From contig CAWGTL010000010.1 of assembly GCA_963825505.1 (NCBI GenBank), forward strand, positions 124,001-188,000: a stretch of DNA of 64,000 nucleotides. Direction: 5' to 3'. The notes beneath the pieces are model-generated. The model was not told the origin of the DNA. It worked only from the letters and a program-made list of their open reading frames with translations, and searched no databases. The DNA is from JBBQSN01 sp963825505 (GTDB taxonomy: Bacteria > Actinomycetota > Actinomycetes > Actinomycetales > CAWJMD01). Positions within the stretch are counted from its first letter, which is position 1, and each line of letters opens with the position of its first letter. This document shows positions 42,255 to 49,780 of the stretch, piece after piece. A program made the translations under genes and the position numbers.

Positions 42255-42270
42255 GTTACCCGCGGGTAAC
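42255..42270. promoter_or_regulatory. perfect palindrome before etfB
   Basis: GTTACCCGCGGGTAAC is a perfect 16-bp palindrome in the 198-base gap between the GH57 gene and etfB. Its form is that of a TetR-family operator, which often controls acyl-CoA metabolism genes. It lies 118 bases before etfB and 66 bases before the divergent GH57 start. Confidence 0.6.
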
Positions 42271-42387
42271 GTGGCTGTGCGTTCGCTCACCCGAGCCGCA
42301 GCCGGTCCTTGCGGGGTGGCAGGGTGGACGCCGAGAGCCGCACCGACCGTGCGTGCCAGCCCGCCAGCAGGGAGGACCCGTCCCGCC

Positions 42388-43167
42388 ATGAAGATCGTCG
42401 TCTGCGTCAAGTACGTCCCGGACGCCCAGGCCGAGCGCACCTTCACCGCCGACAACACCACCGACCGCACGAACGTCGACGGCCTGCTGTCCGAGCTCGA
42501 CGAGTACGCGGTCGAGGAGGCGCTCAAGCTCGTGGAGGCCGCCGACGGCGAGGTCGTGGCGCTGACCATGGGTCCGGAGCAGGCCACCGACGCCGTCCGC
42601 AAGGCGCTGCAGATGGGCGCCCACTCCGGCGTCCACGTGCTCGACGACGCGATCGCCGGCTCGGACGCCCCCGCCACCTCCCTGGTCCTGGCCAAGGCGG
42701 TCGAGAAGATCGGTGGGGCCGACCTCGTCCTCACCGGCATGGCGTCCACGGACGGCACGATGAGCGTCGTCCCCGCGATGATCGCGGAGCGTCTCGGCCT
42801 GCCGCAGGTGACGATGGCCTCCGAGCTCGGCGTCGAGGGCGGCACCGTCACCATCCGCCGCGACGGCGACGCGTCGACCGAGACCATCACCGCGCAGCTG
42901 CCCGCGCTCGTGAGCGTCACCGACCAGATCAACGAGCCGCGCTACCCCTCGTTCAAGGGGATCATGGCCGCGAAGAAGAAGCCGCTGGAGACCTGGTCGC
43001 TCGCCGACCTCGGGGTCGACGCGGGCGAGGTGGGCCAGGGTGCCGCGTGGACGACCGTCGAGTCGTTCGCGGCGCGTCCGCCGCGCGAGGCCGGGCAGGT
43101 CGTCCAGGACGAGGGCGACGGCGGCGCGAAGCTCGCCGAGTTCCTCGTGTCCAAGAAGTTCGTCTGA
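42388..43167 (+). CDS. etfB: electron transfer flavoprotein beta subunit
   Basis: EtfB with EtfA carries electrons from acyl-CoA dehydrogenases to the respiratory chain and binds AMP. The 259-residue protein starts 'MKIVVCVKYVPDAQAERTF' and shows 'DEYAVEEALKLVEAADGEVV', 'VLTGMASTDGTMSVVPAMIA' and the C-terminal 'YPSFKGIMAAKKKPLETWSL', which is the ETF recognition loop region. The ribosome site is GGGAGG about 12 bases before the ATG. EtfA follows after 46 bases. In mycobacteria etfBA also lies beside the GH57/GT4 pair. Confidence 0.95.
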   Translation: MKIVVCVKYVPDAQAERTFTADNTTDRTNVDGLLSELDEYAVEEALKLVEAADGEVVALTMGPEQATDAVRKALQMGAHSGVHVLDDAIAGSDAPATSLVLAKAVEKIGGADLVLTGMASTDGTMSVVPAMIAERLGLPQVTMASELGVEGGTVTIRRDGDASTETITAQLPALVSVTDQINEPRYPSFKGIMAAKKKPLETWSLADLGVDAGEVGQGAAWTTVESFAARPPREAGQVVQDEGDGGAKLAEFLVSKKFV

Positions 43168-43213
43168 GCGACAACCCATCTGCGTACACCCGTAGCGAAG
43201 GAGCAGTACCCCC

Positions 43214-44173
43214 ATGGCTGAGGTCCTCGTCCTCGTCGACCACGTCGACGGCGCCGTCCGCAAGACCACGTCCGAGCTGCTGACCATCGCCCGTCGTCTC
43301 GGCGAGCCGTCGGCGGTGTTCGTCGGTCAGGGCGCCGACCAGGCCGCCGCGGCCCTGGCCGAGTTCGGCGCCGAGAAGATCTACACCGTCGACGACGAGC
43401 AGGTCACGAGGTACCTCGTGGCCCCGAAGGCCGAGGTGCTCGCCCAGCTGGTCGAGCAGACCTCGCCGGCGGCGGTCCTCATCGCCTCCAGCGCCGAGGG
43501 CAAGGAGATCGCGGCGCGGCTGTCGATCAAGACCTCCTCCGGCCTGATCACCGACGCCGTCGACGTGCAGGCGGGCGACGGCGGCCCGGTGACCACCCAG
43601 TCGGTGTTCGCCGGCTCGTACACGGTGCAGGCCAGGGTCACCCAGGGCACGCCGATCATCACGGTGAAGCCGAACTCGGCCACGCCCGAGGCCGTCGAAC
43701 AGCACGCCGGCCACCGAGGCCGTCAGCGTCAGCCTCTCCGAGGCCGCCACCAGCGGCCGAGGTCACCGACCGCAAGCCGCGCGAGCGCACCGGCCGTCCC
43801 GACCTGAACGAGGCCGCGATCGTGGTCTCCGGGCGGTCGTGGCACCAACGGCGACTTCGCCGCCGTCGAGGCCTTCGCCGACTCGCTGGGCGCCGCGGTC
43901 GGCGCGAGCCGCGCGGCCGTCGACGCCGGCTGGTACCCGCACGCCAACCAGGTCGGCCAGACCGGCAAGCAGGTCTCGCCGCAGCTGTACGTGGCCGCGG
44001 GCATCTCCGGTGCGATCCAGCACCGGGCCGGCATGCAGACGTCCAAGACGATCGTCGCGGTCAACAAGGACGAGGAGGCGCCGATCTTCGAGCTGGTCGA
44101 CTTCGGCGTCGTCGGCGACCTGTTCACGGTGCTGCCGCAGGCCACCGAGGCCGTCGAGAAGTCCAAGGGCTGA
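43214..44173 (+). pseudogene. etfA: electron transfer flavoprotein alpha subunit, three frameshifts
   Basis: EtfA binds the FAD of the ETF dimer. The start ('AEVLVLVDHVDGAVRKTTSE') and the C-terminal FAD domain ('SPQLYVAAGISGAIQHRAGM', 'TSKTIVAVNKDEEAPIFELV', 'DFGVVGDLFTVLP') are in the same frame. The segment between, with 'TEAVSVSLSEAATSG', 'KPRERTGRPDLNEAAIVVSG' and 'GRGTNGDF', needs three one-base corrections near 43708, 43757 and 43833. Uncorrected, the frame stops at 43807. Three independent insertions in 130 bases of an otherwise well-kept gene point to sequence error. AAGGAG is the ribosome site. The corrected length, about 318, is normal. Confidence 0.85.
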
Positions 44174-44213
44174 CCCGCACGGCACTCGACGAGAGGGCCG
44201 GGGCCACGGGATC

Positions 44214-44219
44214 TAGACT
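44214..44219 (+). promoter_or_regulatory. -10 box of leaderless iscS transcript
   Basis: TAGACT ends six bases before the iscS GTG, which has no ribosome site. Confidence 0.5.
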
Positions 44220-44225
44220 CAGGTC

Positions 44226-45430
44226 GTGACACCGCCCCTCGGTCCGACGTCGGTCTACCTCGACCACGCGGCGACCACCCCGATCCACCCGCTCGCTCTG
44301 CACGCCCTCACCGAGGAGCTCGCGGTGGGCGGCAACGCCTCGTCGCTGCACACCTCGGGACGCCGCGCGCGCCGCGTGGTGGAGGAGTCGCGGGAGCGGC
44401 TCGCGGCCGCGGTCGGTGCCGCCCCGAACGAGGTGGTGCTCACCTCCGGCGGCACCGAGGCCGACAACCTCGCCACCAAGGGCCTGTACTGGCAGCGCCG
44501 CGCCGAGGACCCCCGGCGCCGCAAGGTGCTGCTCAGCGCGATCGAGCACCACGCCGTCGTCGACCCCGCGGTCTGGCTCGGCGAGCACGAGGACGCCGAG
44601 CTGGTCTGGCTGCCGGTCGACGCCGAGGGTCGCGTCGACGTCGACGTCCTGCGCACCGAGATCGCCAAGGACCCGGACGCCGTCGCGCTGGTGTCGGTGA
44701 TGTGGGCGAACAACGAGGTCGGCACGGTGCAGCCGGTGGCGGAGGTCGTCGCGCTGTGCGCCGAGCACGGCATCCCCGTGCACGCCGACGCCGTCCAGGC
44801 GGTGGGCCACCTGCCCGTCGACTTCGCGGCCAGCGGGCTCGACGCGCTCACCCTGTCCGGCCACAAGATGGGCGGTCCGATCGGCGTCGGCGCGCTGGTG
44901 CTGCGCAGCGGGCTCGACCTCGTGCCGGTGCTGCACGGCGGTGGCCAGGAGCGCGGCATCCGGTCGGGCACCCTCGACTCCCCGTCGGTCGTCGCGCTCG
45001 CGGTCGCCGCGGAGCTGGCCGTGCGTGACCGCGAGGACGAGGCGCTGCGGGTCGGCCGGCTGCGCGACGGCTGGTCGAGGGCGTGCTCGAGGCCGTTCCC
45101 GACGCCGTGCTGCGCGGCGCGGCCCCGGGTCCGGACCGCCTGCCGGGCAACGCGCACCTGACCTTCCCCGGCTGCGAGGGAGACTCGCTGCTCTACCTGC
45201 TCGACGCCCGCGGCATCGAGTGCTCCACCGGCTCGGCGTGCCAGGCCGGCGTGCCGCAGCCCAGCCACGTGCTCAGCGCGATGGGAATCCCCGACCCCGA
45301 GGCGCGCGGTGCCCTGCGGTTCAGCCTCGGCCGCACCACCACCGAGGTCGACGTCAAGGCCGTGGTCACCGAGATCGGCGCGGTCGTCGAGCGCGCCCGC
45401 GGTGCAGGTCTGGCCGCCCGCCTGCGATGA
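44226..45430 (+). pseudogene. iscS: cysteine desulfurase, one frameshift
   Basis: This is a class V aminotransferase-fold desulfurase that takes sulfur from cysteine, here probably for tRNA thiolation by the adjacent MnmA. It shows 'VYLDHAATTPIHPLALHALT', 'SGGTEADNLATKGLYW' and the pyridoxal phosphate Lys214 in 'SGHKMGGPIG'. After 'GRLRDGW' near 45070 the frame changes, and the C-terminal part continues with 'LEAVPDAVLRGA' and the catalytic Cys loop 'GIECSTGSACQAGVPQPS'. One base seems to be missing around 45069. Corrected length is about 401, which is normal. The stop overlaps the mnmA ATG. Confidence 0.85.
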
Positions 45431-46521
45431 AGGTGCTGGCCGCGATGAGCGGCGGCGTCGACTCCGCGGTGGCTGCAGCACGTGCGGCCGACGCCGGCCA
45501 CGACGTCGTCGGCGTGCACATGGCGCTGGCCCGCAACCCGGCCACCGGCCGCACCGGCGCCCGCGGCTGCTGCACGATCGAGGACGCCGGCGACGCACGT
45601 CGCGCGGCCGACGTGATCGGGATCCCGTTCTACGTCTGGGACCTCGCGGAGCAGTTCACCGAGGCCGTCGTCGACGACTTCGTCGAGCAGTACGCCGCCG
45701 GGCGCACCCCCAACCCGTGCGTGCGCTGCAACGAGCGGATCAAGTTCGCCGCGCTGCTCGACAAGGCGGTCGCGCTCGGCTTCGACGCCGTGGCCACCGG
45801 GCACTACGCGCGGGTCGAGCCGGGCGACCCGCCGCGGCTGCTGCGCGCCGCCGACGCCGCGAAGGACCAGTCCTACGTCCTGGCCGTGCTGCCGCCGCAG
45901 CGGCTGGCCCGGTCGCTCTTCCCGCTCGGCACGGCTGCCTCGAAGGACGAGGTGCGGGCCGAGGCGGCCCGACGCGGCCTGTCGGTGTCGGCCAAGCCCG
46001 ACAGCCACGACATCTGCTTCATCCCCGACGGCGACACCCGCGGCTTCCTCGACGCCCGCATCCCGCGGCGGCCCGGCGCCGTGCTCGACCGCGACGGCCG
46101 AACCGTCGGCACCCACGACGGCGCCCAGGGGTACACGGTGGGCCAGCGCCGCGGGTTGCGGCTGGGGGACCCCGCAGGCGACGGCCGTCCCCGGTACGTG
46201 CTCGAGGTGTCGGTCGCCGACAACACGCTCACCGTCGGCCCCGCCGAGGCGCTCGCGGTCGGGACGGTGACGGCCGAGGAGGCCGTGGTCTGGCTCGACG
46301 CACCGCCGGCGCCCGGCAGCGCGCTGCACGCCCAGGTGCGGGCGCACGGCACCGCGGTCCCGTGCACGGTGGCGAGGGCCGACGACGCCGGCCTGCTGGT
46401 CGAGGTCGGGGGCGCGCTCACCGGCGTGAGCGCGGGTCAGACCGTGGTCCTCTACGACGGCGACCGCGTGGTCGGGAGCGCGACCATCACCGCCACCGCG
46501 GCGGCCGCCGTCCCCGCCTGA
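45427..46521 (+). CDS. mnmA: tRNA-specific 2-thiouridylase MnmA
   Basis: MnmA puts sulfur on U34 of tRNAs for Lys, Glu and Gln. The 364-residue protein has the PP-loop 'SGGVDSAV' at residues 8-15, the catalytic pair Cys98 ('NPCVRCNERIKF') and Cys197 ('DICFIPDGD'), 'TGHYARV', 'AKDQSYVLAVL' and the beta-barrel C-terminal domain with 'GYTVGQRRGLRLGDP'. The ATG overlaps the iscS stop, consistent with IscS as its sulfur donor. The same pair is adjacent in mycobacteria (Rv3025c-Rv3024c). Confidence 0.97.
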   Translation: MKVLAAMSGGVDSAVAAARAADAGHDVVGVHMALARNPATGRTGARGCCTIEDAGDARRAADVIGIPFYVWDLAEQFTEAVVDDFVEQYAAGRTPNPCVRCNERIKFAALLDKAVALGFDAVATGHYARVEPGDPPRLLRAADAAKDQSYVLAVLPPQRLARSLFPLGTAASKDEVRAEAARRGLSVSAKPDSHDICFIPDGDTRGFLDARIPRRPGAVLDRDGRTVGTHDGAQGYTVGQRRGLRLGDPAGDGRPRYVLEVSVADNTLTVGPAEALAVGTVTAEEAVVWLDAPPAPGSALHAQVRAHGTAVPCTVARADDAGLLVEVGGALTGVSAGQTVVLYDGDRVVGSATITATAAAAVPA

Positions 46522-46546
46522 GGGCCTGCGTCCGGAGCGGCAGCGC

Positions 46547-46585
46547 GACAGGACGGAAACTTCCTGAGCCTGTGGGCTTGTCGCG
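46547..46585 (+). promoter_or_regulatory. shared WXG-type element, copy A
   Basis: GACAG (46547) - N3 - GGAAACTTCC (46555-46564) - N15 - GTCGCG (46580-46585). The outer arms CGCGACA and TGTCGCG form a 7-bp inverted repeat around the inner GGAA/TTCC. It lies 27 bases before the WXG-muramidase ATG. The same pattern occurs at 63296 and 63789. Confidence 0.6.
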
Positions 46586-46612
46586 GTGCGCACCTCGCTG
46601 CACCGTGTGCTC

Positions 46613-47554
46613 ATGAGCACAGAGACCTTCCAGGGGGCGGACGTCCAGGCGCTGCGCGCGCTGCGGACGACGATGCAGGGCGTCGTGGCCGAGCTGCAGC
46701 GCTCGGCCGCCACGACGTCGTCGGCGCTGGACGCGCTGGCGTGGGCCGGCAACGACCAGTCGTCGTTCCGCACGGCGTGGACCGAGTGGTTCCGTCCGGT
46801 GATGCAGTCGGTGTCCGACGCCGTCACCCGCGCCGCCGACCAGGTGGAGGCCAACGCGGCCGACCAGGAGCGGGCCAGCGCCGACAACGGCACCGGTGGG
46901 ACCGGCGGCACGACGGGCACGACCCTCGGCGCCCGCACCGACCCGGACCTCGGCGCGCTGAGCCGGCAGTACGAGTCCAACGGCGACCCCGGCACGGTCT
47001 CCACCGGACGCGGCGACCGCGGCGGCGTCTCCTACGGGATGTACCAGTTCTCGTCCACCCAGGGCTCGGTGCAGGAGTTCGTCCGCGGGCTGCGCGACAC
47101 GCACCCGGAGTACTACGCGGCCCTGAACGGGTTGCGCCCCGACACCCCCGAGTTCAACGCGGCCTGGCGCGAGCTCGCGCGCACCGACCCGACGGGCTTC
47201 GCCGCCGCGCAGCACGAGGCGATCGAGCGCACCCACTACACGCCGCAGCTCACGGCGACCGAGCAGCGGATCCCGGGCCTGGACTTCGAGCAGCGCTCGC
47301 CGGCACTGCGCGACGTGCTGTGGTCGACGTCGGTGCAGCACCGGCGGATGACCGACGACATCTTCGAGCGGGCGCTGGCCGGCCGCGACCCGGCGACGTT
47401 GACCGACGCCGAGATCATCCGGTCCGTCTACGCAGAGCGCGGGCGCGACAACGGGATGGCGTACTTCTCCGGCAGCAGCGCGGCCGTCAGGCGGGGTGTG
47501 GTCAACCGGTTCCGCAACGAGGAGCGCGACGCGCTGGGGATGCTCGGGCAGTAG
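46613..47554 (+). CDS. WXG100 domain fused to VgrG-related muramidase-like domain
   Basis: The first 95 residues are helical and WXG100-like, with a literal Trp44-Ala-Gly46 turn in 'DALAWAGNDQSSF'. A short Gly/Thr linker follows. The C-terminal 200 residues match the lysozyme-like domain of VgrG-related and phage proteins: 'LSRQYESNGDPGTVSTGRGD' with candidate catalytic Glu121, 'GGVSYGMYQFSSTQGSVQEF', 'SPALRDVLWSTSVQH' and 'IIRSVYAERG'. There is no Sec signal, so export by a type VII-like route is the natural reading. An in-frame GTG at 46586 is an alternative start. No immunity gene is evident. The start 'MSTETFQGADVQAL' is like that of the partial gene at 63904. Confidence 0.88.
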   Translation: MSTETFQGADVQALRALRTTMQGVVAELQRSAATTSSALDALAWAGNDQSSFRTAWTEWFRPVMQSVSDAVTRAADQVEANAADQERASADNGTGGTGGTTGTTLGARTDPDLGALSRQYESNGDPGTVSTGRGDRGGVSYGMYQFSSTQGSVQEFVRGLRDTHPEYYAALNGLRPDTPEFNAAWRELARTDPTGFAAAQHEAIERTHYTPQLTATEQRIPGLDFEQRSPALRDVLWSTSVQHRRMTDDIFERALAGRDPATLTDAEIIRSVYAERGRDNGMAYFSGSSAAVRRGVVNRFRNEERDALGMLGQ

Positions 47555-47583
47555 GCCGCGTCGCAGGTGCAGCGGGCCGAGGG

Positions 47584-49701
47584 TCAGGAACGCGGCAGCT
47601 GCGCGGGCACGGCGTCGTCGACGCGCAGCCGCTGCAGGGACGACAGCCACTGCTCGCTCCACGCGACCACCGCGTCGGCGGCCATCGGACGGGCGACGTG
47701 CCAGCCCTGCGCCTGGTCGCAGCCCAGGGTGGTCAGGCGGTCGAGCACCTGGCCGGTCTCGACGCCCTCGGCGACCACGGTGAGGCCGAGAGCGTGCGCG
47801 AGCTCGGCGACCTTGGCGACGATCGCCTGGTCCATGTCGGAGTCGACGGCGCGGCTGACGAAGGAGCGGTCGAGCTTGACCTCGTCGACGGGCAGGCTGC
47901 GCAGCATCAGCAGCGAGGACCAGCCGGTGCCGAAGTCGTCCATCGACAGCACGACGCCGAGGTTCTTGAGCTGCACCATCGAGCGGCGGGCGCCGGCGAG
48001 GTCGTGGGCCAGGACCCGCTCGGTGACCTCGAGGGTCAGCATGGACGGCGGGATCGCGTGCCGGCGCAGGCGGGCGGCGACGCCGTCGACGAAGTCGGGC
48101 TCGAGCAGGTCGCGCAGCGACACGTTGACGGCGACCGGCGCCTCCAGCCCCTGCCGCCGCCAGGCGGCGCACTGGGTGAGCGCCATCTCCAGGACGGCGT
48201 CGGTGACCTGCGGCATCAGCCCGGACTGCTCGGCGGCGGGGATGAACTCGTCCGGCGGGACGGTGACACCGGAGGGGTGCCGCCAGCGCACCAGCGCCTC
48301 GACGCCGACCAGCTGCCGCCCGGCGAGGTCGATCTTGGGCTGGTACTCCAGGTAGAGCTCCTCGAGCTCGAGCGCGCGACGCAGCGACCCGAGGATGCCG
48401 AGCCGGGTCATCGAGACGGCGGCGGCGGTGGGGTCGAACACGGCGCAGCCGAGCTGCTCGCGCTTGGCGGTGTACATCGCGACGTCGGCGCGGGACAGCA
48501 GCGTCTCGAGGTCGAGGCCGTGCTCCGGCGCCATCGCGATGCCGACGCTGGCGTCGATGTCGATCAGCTGGCCGCCGTCGTGGGTGTACGGCTTTCGCAG
48601 CACCTCGCCGATCGCCTCGCCGGCGGCCACGGCGGCGGCCGCGTCCGGTACCTCGAGCAGGACGGTGAACTCGTCGCCGCCGAGGCGGGCGACGAGCTCG
48701 GCCGCGGGCAGGGCCTCGGTGAGCCGGGCCGCCACCTCCTGGAGCACCCGGTCGCCGGTGGCGTGGCCGAGGACGTCGTTGACCTCCTTGAACCGGTCGA
48801 GGTCGAGCAGCAGGATCGCGAGCTGGGGGACGTCGCCCTCGGCGAGGGTCCGCAGGGCCTTGCGGGTGGTGCCGTTGAACTGCGACCGGTTGGCCAGGCC
48901 GGTGAGGTCGTCGTGCAGCGCGGCCCACTCGTTCTTCATCTGGCCGGCGGCGGACAGGTGGATGGCGGCGACCGGGATCACGGCGAGGATCGTCATCAGC
49001 GGCGAGACGACCATCATCGCGGCGACCATCGGCCCCATCGCCAGCTGCGAGCCGTTGACGGAGATCTCGAACAGCAGGGTCGAGCGGAACTCGTTCCAGA
49101 ACCGGGTGGCCGTCATCTGGCCGATGACGAAGCTGACGACCACCTCGTTGACCAGGAAGTACGCGACGGCCGCGAGCAGGCAGACCAGGAGCTCGAACGG
49201 CGACGACGGGTGCCACGGCTGGTCGAGCGAGGCGTGGACGCCGAACAGGTGCAGCACGGCGTCGGCGGCGAAGATCGACAGGCCGTACTGGCCGGCGTTG
49301 AACGCGAGCCGGAACGGCGCGTGCCGGTCGAGCAGGCCGGACAGCAGCGTGGCGATCGTCAGCAGGATGACGGCCGGGAGGGCGTCGAACGCGATGAGCA
49401 GGGCGAAGGCGAAGGGGGTCGACCAGGACACGCCGGTGGGGTCCTTGAACCGGGTGCCGATCACCGGCAGCAGCTCGCCGCCCAGGATCAGGACGACGGC
49501 GGAGGCGAGGGCGACCCAGGTCGTGCCGGAGACCAGGCCGAACGAGGGCAGCGGGTCGGTGACGAGCTTCCAGGCCACGAGGGCGGCCGCCAGCGCCGGC
49601 GCGCCCCACACCGTCGCCCAGAAGGCGATGGGGTCGGGGGGCTGCGGCCGGTTCCGGGCACGGCTGGCGGCGACCAGCTCGTCCGTGGTGGCGGTCGACA
49701 T
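47584..49701 (-). CDS. membrane GGDEF-EAL c-di-GMP protein (sensor type 1)
   Basis: The 705-residue protein has an N-terminal region of about eight spans (residues 25-250), including 'LAFNAGQYGLSIFAADAVLH', which parallels the sensor of the protein at 23918. GGDEF motifs are 'DDLTGLANRSQFNGTTR', 'DLDRFKEVNDVLGHATGDRV' and 'RLGGDEFTVLL'. EAL motifs are 'VEALVRWRHP', 'VNVSLRDL', 'EVTERVLA', 'MDDFGTGWSSL', 'KLDRSFV', 'AEGVETGQV' and 'AQGWHVARP'. Both domains look catalytically complete. The ATG at 49701 follows GAGAGG and opens 'STATTDELVAASRAR'. A FliA-type promoter lies 49 to 76 bases upstream on the same strand. Confidence 0.93.
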   Translation of the reverse strand: MSTATTDELVAASRARNRPQPPDPIAFWATVWGAPALAAALVAWKLVTDPLPSFGLVSGTTWVALASAVVLILGGELLPVIGTRFKDPTGVSWSTPFAFALLIAFDALPAVILLTIATLLSGLLDRHAPFRLAFNAGQYGLSIFAADAVLHLFGVHASLDQPWHPSSPFELLVCLLAAVAYFLVNEVVVSFVIGQMTATRFWNEFRSTLLFEISVNGSQLAMGPMVAAMMVVSPLMTILAVIPVAAIHLSAAGQMKNEWAALHDDLTGLANRSQFNGTTRKALRTLAEGDVPQLAILLLDLDRFKEVNDVLGHATGDRVLQEVAARLTEALPAAELVARLGGDEFTVLLEVPDAAAAVAAGEAIGEVLRKPYTHDGGQLIDIDASVGIAMAPEHGLDLETLLSRADVAMYTAKREQLGCAVFDPTAAAVSMTRLGILGSLRRALELEELYLEYQPKIDLAGRQLVGVEALVRWRHPSGVTVPPDEFIPAAEQSGLMPQVTDAVLEMALTQCAAWRRQGLEAPVAVNVSLRDLLEPDFVDGVAARLRRHAIPPSMLTLEVTERVLAHDLAGARRSMVQLKNLGVVLSMDDFGTGWSSLLMLRSLPVDEVKLDRSFVSRAVDSDMDQAIVAKVAELAHALGLTVVAEGVETGQVLDRLTTLGCDQAQGWHVARPMAADAVVAWSEQWLSSLQRLRVDDAVPAQLPRS

Positions 49702-49749
49702 CAACCTCTCCGGCTCGCGCGGGTGCGACCGGTCGGTCGGCACGTCCTC

Positions 49750-49777
49750 CTGTCGGACGAAACGGACCCCGACTTGA
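49750..49777 (-). promoter_or_regulatory. FliA-type promoter for GGDEF-EAL gene
   Basis: On the minus strand TCAA (49777-49774) is followed after 16 bases by TCCGACAG (49757-49750). This is the same layout as the fliM promoter, TCAA-N16-TCCGATAG, differing at one base in the -10 part. Confidence 0.5.
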
Positions 49778-49780
49778 GCC

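Noticed and set aside
43214..44173. Programmed frameshifting or split gene in etfA
   Set aside because: Three separate shifts within 130 bases, with no slippery site or pause structure, fit sequence errors better.
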